A DNA stretch of 64,000 bases, from positions 32,194 to 96,193 of the forward strand of contig RFGF01000115.1 of assembly GCA_003695915.1 (NCBI GenBank). The letters are read 5' to 3'. Shown here one piece after another: positions 42,580 to 50,253 of this stretch. A model generated the notes under the pieces. The model saw only the letters and a list, made by a program, of their open reading frames with translations, was not told the DNA's origin and made no database searches. A program made the translations under genes and the position numbers. The DNA comes from Nitrospirota bacterium. Its GTDB lineage: Bacteria > Nitrospirota > Nitrospiria > Nitrospirales > UBA8639. Position 1 is the stretch's first letter; each line of letters starts with the position of its first letter.

Positions 42580-43259
42580 TGCTGGCTCTCAGGCACCTTA
42601 ACCACGTACCCTACTCCTCGAACGGTATGGATGAGCGGCGGGGAAAAGTTGCGATCGATCTTGGCACGAAGCGATCGGATATGCACATCGACGATGTTGG
42701 TCAGTGAGTCGGAATGAATATCCCACACATGTTCGATAATAGCCATTCGGGTGAGCACACGATTTTCATTGCGCAGGAGATATTCAAGCAAAGCATATTC
42801 CTTATTGGTCAGATAAATTTCCGTGTTGCCGCGCCAAACCCAATCGGCGACGGGATCGAGCCGCAGATCGGCGATCGCCAGCCATGTAGGGGATTATGCG
42901 CTCCCCCGACGGAGCAACGCGCGAATCCGGGCCAATAGCTCGACGAAGGCAAAGGGCTTGGTCAGATAATCGTCGGCACCGGTATCCAATCCGGCGACAC
43001 GATCTTCGATGGCATCTCGTGCCGTCAAGATCAACACCGGTGAAGCTATCTCTTTATTCCGCAGCCGTTTGCAGACCGCCAGTCCGGATAACTTTGGCAG
43101 CATGATATCCAAAATCATCATGTCATACGGAATCCTTTCAGCCAGGCACAGGCCTTCTTCGCCATCGGTCGCGGTGTCGATCGCATACCCTTCCTCACAC
43201 AATCCTTTGGCGATGAATTGCACAATGCCGGGATCGTCTTCGACGAGGAACACGCGCAT
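42576..43259 (-). pseudogene. OmpR-type response regulator broken by one in-frame TAA
   Basis: Partner of the adjacent kinase. The receiver is complete, with RVFLVEDDPG, the phosphorylated aspartate in MMILDIMLPKLSG and LTKPFAF. The winged-helix domain is also complete, with LTNKEYALLEYLLRN and IHTVRGVGYVVKVPE. A TAA at 42896-42894 lies in the linker between them, directly after LLRRGSA, and the same frame continues on both sides. A truncated receiver-only protein could still be made; DNA binding would be lost. Confidence 0.85.
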
Positions 43260-43805
43260 GACATCCATCAATTGGTGTTTGTCAGGGAGTACGCTGCCGA
43301 CGAGCGCATGGCGATGACCGCGTGCACTACTGCGTCATGCTGATAAACGAAATTCCCATCTGTCCGATCGCACTCAACGTTCTCAGTTCCACGGCGGCGA
43401 GCATACAGTCGAACACTCTTATCGCTCATGGGTACCGATCGCGTCCAAGGACTCGGCTCAGCAAGCCAACGCTAGAAAACCTTGTATCAGGGCAGCTTGA
43501 CGCTTATCGGTCCGACGGCAGAAACTCCTGTTTCCCGAAAAAGAACGCATTGTCATGCCCACAATGGCGTCGCCGTTCTTAACGGTCTCGTGAGCATTAC
43601 TGAGTGGCGCGAGATGAAAAGAGCAGAAAGGACCTGAAAAGCGATGGGGCGCCGACAATCCATCGAGATCGTGAAAGCGCGCTACCAGAAGCGCCATCAG
43701 TGTTTCGCTGGAACAAGCATGAAAATGACGATGGTGATAAGAGCAAGAACAATTTATGGCAGAAAAGACGTTGAGCGAGATTCCAAGAACGTTCACCGCA
43801 GAAGG
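43260..43805. other. 546-bp gap without a supported gene
   Basis: Only short frames without recognisable content on either strand. It probably carries the promoter of the two-component genes (minus strand) and the end of the hybrid kinase transcript. No hairpin with a T-run was found. Confidence 0.45.
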
Positions 43806-45368
43806 TCACTGCGGTATTGTCAATACCTGGCGCACTTTTTCGATCAACGCTTCGACTTGATAAGGCTTTTGGATAAATCCATTGACATCTGCTCGCGAAA
43901 AACGACGCAACGCTTCTTCTTCCGTATATCCGCTCGACAGGATAATGGGAACATGCGGCTTGATCCGTCGCATTTCAGTGCTCAATTGTTCGCTTGTGAG
44001 CCCTGGCATGGTCAAATCCAATAGCACGGCCGTGATCACCTCATGGTGCTTCTGAAACGTGTGAAGGCCGGCGTGACCATCATTCGCCGTGAGGACCTGT
44101 AACCCGATTTCTTCGAGAATCAATTGAGAGGCCACGCGCACATCCTCCTCATCGTCCACGACCAACACGGTTCCTTGTGCCCGCCATTCTTGTTGAATGG
44201 TTGGTGAAGCAGGTGGAGCGGTTTTGACGCGTTCCAGGGAGGGAAACGTGACCCGAACCGCTGTCCCTGTGCCTGGCTGACTTTTGACCGCTACCGTGCC
44301 GCTGTGAGCCCGAACGATACCCAACAGGGCCGCCAATCCGAGTCCACGACCGGTGAATTTCGTCGTGAAGAACGGATCGAAGATTTTGGAGACCGTCTCA
44401 GCAGACATGCCACATCCGGTATCGCGGACTTCGATATAGACACCGGTTCCAGGAGGAAGGTGACCCACGACATACCAATCGGGCACTGTGGGTTCGTCCG
44501 TCGTTGCCAAAGTAGTTCCGGTTGCCACGGTGATCTGTCCGTTGTGATCGTTGATAGCTTCCGAGGCGTTGGTGACGAGATTCATGACGACCTGTCGGAT
44601 CTGCGCGGGATCGGCTTGGATGGTAGGGGGGTGAGATGCCAATTCCAGGGTGAGTGTGGCACGTTTGGAGATCGAAATTTGTAACAAGTGAGACATGTGT
44701 TCGATTAATTTTGACACGTTGACAGCTTGAATCGCGGGTTTTCCTCGACCGGCATAGGTCAGCATCTGGTTGGCGAGGTCGCCGCCGCGAAGCCCGGCTT
44801 TTTCGATGTGCTTGAGATGCTCACGGCCTGGAGCGTCGGGAGGGAGCGCACGCAGGGCGAGTCCTGCGCGGGCTACAATCGTCATGAGGAGGTTGTTGAA
44901 ATCATGGGCGATTCCGCCGGCTAACACGCCGAGGCTTTCAAGCTTTTGGGCGTATTGAATTTGGGCTTCCAGGCGCCGTCGCTCCAGTTCCCCTTTCTTG
45001 CGTTCAATAGCATATCGAATAGCCTTGATCAGCAGAGCTTCCGTCAGTTGTCCTTGGTCCAGCGAATCCTGCGCTCCAGCCTGGACCGCTTGCAGTGCTA
45101 ACTGTTCATCATGTCCATTGGTCAGGAGGATAATGGGAAGATCTGGATCGCGTTGTTGCAAGGTCCTCAGCGCATGAAGACCGGAGAGCGAAGGTTGCGT
45201 GACGTCGAGCAGTCCCACATCGAAACACCGTCGAGTCATCAACTCCAATCCATGCTCCAATGTTTCAGCATGGCTAAGATGAAATGGCTGACTCGGTGGA
45301 ATCTGAGACGAAAGGCGCACAAAGTTTTTCGCATCGGTGATCACGAGCGTGTGGATAGTTTCAGTCAT
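43806..45368 (-). CDS. Hybrid histidine kinase with N- and C-terminal receiver domains
   Basis: 520-aa cytosolic protein. Residues 1-120 are a receiver with D55 (LLDVTQPSLSG). Then a HisKA domain with the phospho-acceptor H155 in GVLAGGIAHDFNNLL, an ATPase domain (RQVVMNLVTNASEAI; VRDTGCGMS; FTTKFTGRGLGLAALLGIVR), and a C-terminal receiver (TVLVVDDEEDV; VLLDLTMPG; FIQKPYQ). There are no membrane helices. The N-terminal receiver suggests input from another kinase. The GGDEF-EAL gene 270 bp upstream on the same strand shows a related receiver-like N-terminus. Confidence 0.92.
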   Translation of the reverse strand: MTETIHTLVITDAKNFVRLSSQIPPSQPFHLSHAETLEHGLELMTRRCFDVGLLDVTQPSLSGLHALRTLQQRDPDLPIILLTNGHDEQLALQAVQAGAQDSLDQGQLTEALLIKAIRYAIERKKGELERRRLEAQIQYAQKLESLGVLAGGIAHDFNNLLMTIVARAGLALRALPPDAPGREHLKHIEKAGLRGGDLANQMLTYAGRGKPAIQAVNVSKLIEHMSHLLQISISKRATLTLELASHPPTIQADPAQIRQVVMNLVTNASEAINDHNGQITVATGTTLATTDEPTVPDWYVVGHLPPGTGVYIEVRDTGCGMSAETVSKIFDPFFTTKFTGRGLGLAALLGIVRAHSGTVAVKSQPGTGTAVRVTFPSLERVKTAPPASPTIQQEWRAQGTVLVVDDEEDVRVASQLILEEIGLQVLTANDGHAGLHTFQKHHEVITAVLLDLTMPGLTSEQLSTEMRRIKPHVPIILSSGYTEEEALRRFSRADVNGFIQKPYQVEALIEKVRQVLTIPQ

Positions 45369-45637
45369 AGGACAGAGTCCGAAAGAGCGAACGGATGTTG
45401 ATCAAAGAACTACAGGGCATCCTCTGCTGTCGAGCGATGCCGGTTATCGTGAAAAATATATACGCTGCGACCCGTTATTTCAAAGACCGATAGGTCGAAG
45501 AGGAGCTGTGCCCGAACGATGTGATGTTCGTTTTCAGGTCCACGGATGCCGCGTTGGAGGAGACCGGAAGGAAACGCTGGAGTGCTTGTGAAGGGGCTCG
45601 ATGGATCGTGCCGACGCGTACACGAAGAGGAGGGCGA

Positions 45638-47316
45638 TCATCCGCACAACGCACAGTCTCGATCCCCGGAAAACCAACGGGGAGTTTCTCCGGCTGGCAC
45701 AGGAGAAGACAGCCAAAATCCTTGGATCGCGTCACAGCCGTGCTCATGCAGAAAGTCGACTTGATCCTGGCGAGCGACGCCTTCGGCGATCACATGCAGA
45801 CCCAACGTTTTGCCTAAGGCGATGACAGCCCGGAGCATTGTCGCATCGTTGACATGGTCGGGAACGCGATGGAGCAACGATTGATCGAGCTTGATACCGT
45901 CGATCGGAAACGCGCGCAAATATCGCAGCGACGAATAGCCGGTGCCGAAGTCGTCGATATAGAGCGAACATCCCATCGCTTTTACGGTTCGAAGTGTGTC
46001 GAGAACGGCGTTGGTTTCTTGGAAAAGATGACGTTCCGTCAACTCCAATTGCAATGCCTGGGCTGGGAGATTGACGGCCTCGAGTACCCGCTTGAGAGTA
46101 GCTGGAAACGACGGTTCTTGGATCTGATGAACGGAAAGATTCACCGCAACCGGAGGAACGGTCCCGTCGGTCTGTCGCCACAGCTTGGCTTGCCTGGCAG
46201 CCATGGCAAGGACGCGCTCGCCGATCGGAATGATCAGGCCATTCTCTTCGGCTCGTGGGATGAAATGCATCGGACCGACGAGTCCTTGAAGCGGATGTTG
46301 CCACCGGAGAAGGGCTTCCATGCCGATGATGGTATTCGTTTGGAGATCCAATTGTGGTTGGTAATACAGACACAATTCGTCGTTTGCGAGCGCCCGTTGC
46401 AGTTCGACATCGATGGAACCGGTTTGCAAACCTGCGATATAAAACTGATAGCGGTTCCCGCCCTGCGCTTTCGCCCGATACATGGCGCTGTCGCTATGTT
46501 TCAAGAGCTCCTGAGCGTTGGCGCAATCCCATGGATAAATGGTGATGCCGAGGCTACCGGTCACGGCCAATTGTCGGCCGTTTACGGCGATCGGTCGCGC
46601 AATGTGTTCGAGGATCCGTTGGGCCACGGTTTTGACATCGTCGACCGATGCAATGTGTTCCAGAAGGATCGCGAATTCGTCGCCGCCCATACGCGCGCCC
46701 GTATCGATCTCCCGAATACTCTGTCTCAAGCGGTGGCCGATCGTCTTCAACATCATGTCCCCGTGCTCATGCCCGCAGGTGTCGTTGATCTTTTTGAAGT
46801 GATCGAGATCCAAGAACAGGAGCGCAATGGCGGTTTGCGTTCGATTGCACCGGGCAAGCGCAAAATTGAGCCGATCGAAAAAGACGCTCCGGTTGGCTAA
46901 GCCGGTCAATTGATCGTATTGCGCCTGATACACCACCTGGGCTTGGGCACGGTGGCGTTCCAGGCTATACCGGACGGCCCTGGCCAAGGCATGGCTGTTG
47001 AGTTGATGGCGAATCAAATAATCTTGCGCGCCCTGATGCACGGCTTGAAGGGCGAACGAATCGTCGGCACGATCGCCGACACCAATATCGCCGAACTTGG
47101 TGAAATTTGAAGAAGATGACGAATGGTCTCGAGAACCGACCCCGTCGCACTGTACACCGCGACGAGAATGATATCGAAGGTCTCACGTCGAATCCGGTCG
47201 AACGCTCGATGTTCAGTTGTCGCATGGTAAAGATCGACAGGATTCGCAAAGCCTTCTTTCAGCATCTTTTCGAGTTCTGCATGCTGTTTCCGCTTATCGA
47301 TGATCAGAATTTTCAT
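45638..47316 (-). pseudogene. Receiver-GGDEF-EAL cyclic-di-GMP protein, receiver separated by a frameshift
   Basis: From 47316 a receiver-like domain begins MKILIIDKRKQHAELEK, but the phospho-acceptor position reads ILVAVYSATG with alanine for aspartate. Near 47075-47080 the coding frame shifts: SAILVSAI continues as GDRADDSFALQAVHQGAQDY in the next frame. The downstream frame, open from 47041, holds an intact GGDEF domain (ARMGGDEFAILLEH) and an intact EAL domain (GMEALLRWQH; YIDDFGTGYSSLRYL; KLDQSLL; VIAEGV). Translation from an internal start such as 47041 could still yield a dual cyclase/phosphodiesterase of about 467 aa, so function may persist. Confidence 0.75.
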
Positions 47317-47563
47317 GCTGCGCGATGATGCTCCTCGGTGTGTGTCTCTAGGCTGACTTGTTTGACATTCTTGAGCGTCTCGCTCTGCTCAGTGCATTTA
47401 TCGGTCATTTCACGCGGTTCCTTGACGTAGGCCTACATGGTGAAAGGGACAGACCATGGGTGAAAGCTCGTGGTGCGAAAGGGCGGCAAGAGGGACGGCT
47501 CTGTCGGTTTGTCATCGAGGGTTGTCTCGCTGCGCACGGGTAGATGGAATGGTACGAGGCCGG

Positions 47564-48436
47564 CTACGCGCGGAGCGCTTCGACGAAGACCGAACTCAGT
47601 TCTCCGCGAGCGATTTCCGCCACCGGGCCGGACATCGTCAAGTTAAATTGAGGATCGACCGCGACAAGCAATGTGCCGCCAGGAGCTTTCACGGTCACAG
47701 GGCTTTTGACGTATCCCAGCCGAACCGCAGCACAGGCCGCGGCACAAGCTGATGACCCCGACGCCTGAGTTTCGCCGGCGCCACGCTCCCAAATCAAAAT
47801 GGAAATGGCTTTAGGACCTATGGGCACTGCCAATTGGACATTCGTGCGTTTCGGGAAAATGGTGTGTCGCTCGAGAGCGGGGCCGATTTCTAAAAGATCA
47901 TCCCGTGTCCATTTGCCCCCTTTTTCCTTGAACACAACACAATGTGGGTTTCCCACGCTCACGCCGGTAAATCGGAGCGAACGGCCGGCAGCCTTGACGG
48001 GTTGCTGAATCAGTTCGGCGACACGAAGTGAGCAGGGCAGGGCCAGCGGCTGAAACGAGGCACGTCCCATTTCGACTGTTGCTCCCTGCACATAGCCATG
48101 GTCGTTGATGTCCAGCTCGATGCGAACAATGCCGCCTTTGGTTTCCACGGTGAACGCGCGCTTGCGCGTGCGACGGGTCGCATAGAGGTAACAGCCGAAA
48201 ATTCGGAGGCCGTTCCCGGATTTCTCTGCTTCACTGCCGTCGGGATTGTAGATACGCAGTCCGAAATCGGCTTTCGAGGAAGCGGTCAAGGCTAGGATAC
48301 CGTCGCTTCCGATGCCATAGTGGCGGTCGCACAAGAGACGAACGGCACGAGGACCGAGTTTGAAGTCGAGCTCATTGGGGTCCAAAACAAGGTAGTCATT
48401 GCCGAGACCATGGCCTTTGAAAAACGCATTCTTCAT
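47564..48436 (-). CDS. DapF-like epimerase family protein lacking both catalytic cysteines
   Basis: 290 aa from the ATG at 48436, with the double-hotdog layout of diaminopimelate epimerase: KGHGLGNDYLVLDP, GIGSDGIL, YNPDGSEAEKSGNG and VGNPHCVVF. The first catalytic cysteine (C73 in well-studied DapF) is S73 here (AEKSGNG), and the second is S226 (GETQASGSSACA). Both are cleanly replaced, with all else conserved. It is therefore either a divergent enzyme with different chemistry or a non-catalytic paralog; I do not call it dapF for that reason. Confidence 0.8.
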   Translation of the reverse strand: MKNAFFKGHGLGNDYLVLDPNELDFKLGPRAVRLLCDRHYGIGSDGILALTASSKADFGLRIYNPDGSEAEKSGNGLRIFGCYLYATRRTRKRAFTVETKGGIVRIELDINDHGYVQGATVEMGRASFQPLALPCSLRVAELIQQPVKAAGRSLRFTGVSVGNPHCVVFKEKGGKWTRDDLLEIGPALERHTIFPKRTNVQLAVPIGPKAISILIWERGAGETQASGSSACAAACAAVRLGYVKSPVTVKAPGGTLLVAVDPQFNLTMSGPVAEIARGELSSVFVEALRA

Positions 48437-48475
48437 GCAGCCACCGTTCGATAAAGAAGTCTTTCGTGCCCGATG

Positions 48476-48507
48476 ATCGAAAGCGATCACGTCCATTCGC
48501 TTTCGAT
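48476..48507 (-). promoter_or_regulatory. Perfect inverted repeat upstream of the DapF-like gene
   Basis: ATCGAAAGCG (48476-48485) and CGCTTTCGAT (48498-48507) are perfect 10-bp arms with a 12-nt spacer, ending 40 bp before the start codon. Position and symmetry suggest an operator. Confidence 0.35.
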
Positions 48508-48882
48508 GCGGAACGATGGGATCCTACTATCCATTTAGTAGGTAAAATCAAGCAACGCATTATACGGTCGATCGCGAATTCTGTCAAAAAAGATAAGGGG
48601 AGAAGAACGTCCGGCTGCTCTTCGTATGGGACTAGCCTGCGAATGAAGGCCGAAGTCTCTTTGAACGCGTACAAATGCTTTGACCATCGGGAAGGCCTTC
48701 ATCCATTCTGATTCTTCTTGGATTTCTCGAGTCGACGTGGTTCCCTTGTGCCCAATCGTTGGGGGCAGTCAGCGAGGTTCATCTCCGGTTGAAAGATGGG
48801 TCAGCTTTGGGGCGGAGCCTAAGGGAACCCTTCTGGTCCTTCAGCGACTGGATCGTGTCAGCGGGAGCCCGTTGAATAGGTC
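48508..48882. other. Gap of about 375 bp without a supported gene
   Basis: Lies between the upstream region of the DapF-like gene and the 3' end of the MFS gene, both on the minus strand. No conserved frame, tRNA or terminator with a T-run was seen. Confidence 0.4.
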
Positions 48883-50253
48883 TTAGTTTTTACGCAATCC
48901 ATCGCTCGGGCGAATCCAGAACCAGAGACATCCGCCCGCCCCGGCAATCCCGGCGGCACATCCCAGCGCGACAGACCATCCGAATTGGTCTGCCAACCAT
49001 GGTGTGAGAGTGGGGGAGAGCGTTCCGCCCAGATTCGCTCCCGTGTTCATGATCCCGGATATGGTGCCAGCATGGGGCTGGGACAAATCCATGGTCGAGG
49101 CCCAAAACGCTCCGACGGTGAAATACAACCATCCGGCACCGATGGACAGCAGGCTGAGAGCAAGGAACGACGTCTGGACATTGGTGCCGACGATGATACA
49201 CAGGGCAGCGAGGATCATGCCGGCCGAGCCGATACTAGCCCGCCCGGTATTGACCCCGTATCGGTGAGCCATGCGATCCGTCATCCAACCGCCGAGGGGA
49301 CAAAACACCGTCATGGCCACGAATGGCGCGGAAGCATACAAGGCGCCGTGCAGTTCGTCGAATCCGCGGACATTCACCAAATATAAATAAAACCAAGACA
49401 TATAGATATAGGCCACATAGCCGAGGCAGGTGTAACTGATGACCAACCACCAAACTGTCGGCGTCTGGACCATCGCTTTCCAGGGAACCGTACGATGTCG
49501 GTCGAGTCTATCCGCTGGCTGTCCGGTCCGAGAAGCCGGTGTGAGCGCTCTGTCCTCTACCTGAATGCGCGGTTCGCCGATGATTAGCTCAAGTTCGGCC
49601 TTATTGACGTGGGGATGATCCCCCGGGCGGTCGGTCGCATACCACCACCAAAGAAGGGCAATCCCCATTCCCAACAGTCCGGCAAGATAGAATGCGGTTT
49701 GCCAACCATAATTCACCATGATCCAAGCGGTGACGGGCGGAGTCAATGCTGATCCGATCCCGATCCCCCCGATCGTGAGTCCCATCCCGAAGCCCCGTTC
49801 TCGTGGCGGATGCCAATTCGCGACGGTTCTATTGAAATTCGGCAACGCCGCTGCTTCCCCGACCCCGATCAAAAAGCGCATCAGCATCAGCGAGCCGAGG
49901 ACGCCGAACCACTCGGCAATCCACAGGGTCGGCGCGATGGCCGTCGCAGCGGTGAAGATCGACCACCAGAGCACCGCTAGAGCTAGCACGGTTCGCGGCC
50001 CCCAGCGATCGCCCAGCCAACCGCCGGGGATTTGAAAGAGGGCATAGCCCAGGACAAAGGCAGAAAAGACCTGGCCCATTTGGATATCGGTGAGCCCCAG
50101 TGCCGGCATCATTTGGCGAGCAGCTACGGAAATGTTGACGCGATCGATATACGTGACAATACTGATGAGGAGGAGCAATCCGAGAATCCACCACCTGGTC
50201 CGGGTCGGCTTCGGGGAAGAAATCGGCGGAAGGGGGTGGGCAGACCGTGTCAC
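48883..50253 (-). CDS. MFS transporter, anion:cation symporter-like
   Basis: 456 aa with 12 predicted helices. The first segment (WWILGLLLLISIVTYIDRVN, then ISVAARQM) and GQVFSAFVLGYALFQIPGGW-type motif, followed by LGDRWGPR, are typical of the ACS/hexuronate-phthalate group of the major facilitator superfamily. Substrates in that group are organic anions (sugar acids, tartrate, phosphonates and others); this one is not assigned. A long hydrophilic loop of about 60 residues lies between the halves. Its start overlaps the stop of the nucleotidyltransferase fusion gene by 4 bp (ATGA), so the two are co-translated. Confidence 0.85.
   Translation of the reverse strand: MTRSAHPLPPISSPKPTRTRWWILGLLLLISIVTYIDRVNISVAARQMMPALGLTDIQMGQVFSAFVLGYALFQIPGGWLGDRWGPRTVLALAVLWWSIFTAATAIAPTLWIAEWFGVLGSLMLMRFLIGVGEAAALPNFNRTVANWHPPRERGFGMGLTIGGIGIGSALTPPVTAWIMVNYGWQTAFYLAGLLGMGIALLWWWYATDRPGDHPHVNKAELELIIGEPRIQVEDRALTPASRTGQPADRLDRHRTVPWKAMVQTPTVWWLVISYTCLGYVAYIYMSWFYLYLVNVRGFDELHGALYASAPFVAMTVFCPLGGWMTDRMAHRYGVNTGRASIGSAGMILAALCIIVGTNVQTSFLALSLLSIGAGWLYFTVGAFWASTMDLSQPHAGTISGIMNTGANLGGTLSPTLTPWLADQFGWSVALGCAAGIAGAGGCLWFWIRPSDGLRKN

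Noticed and set aside
45854..46900. 348-codon plus-strand frame
   Set aside because: Long but exactly antisense to the GGDEF-EAL domains, which are clearly coding on the minus strand.
48396..48674. 92-codon minus-strand frame upstream of the DapF-like gene
   Set aside because: Overlaps the conserved start of the epimerase-like gene in another frame and has no recognisable content.
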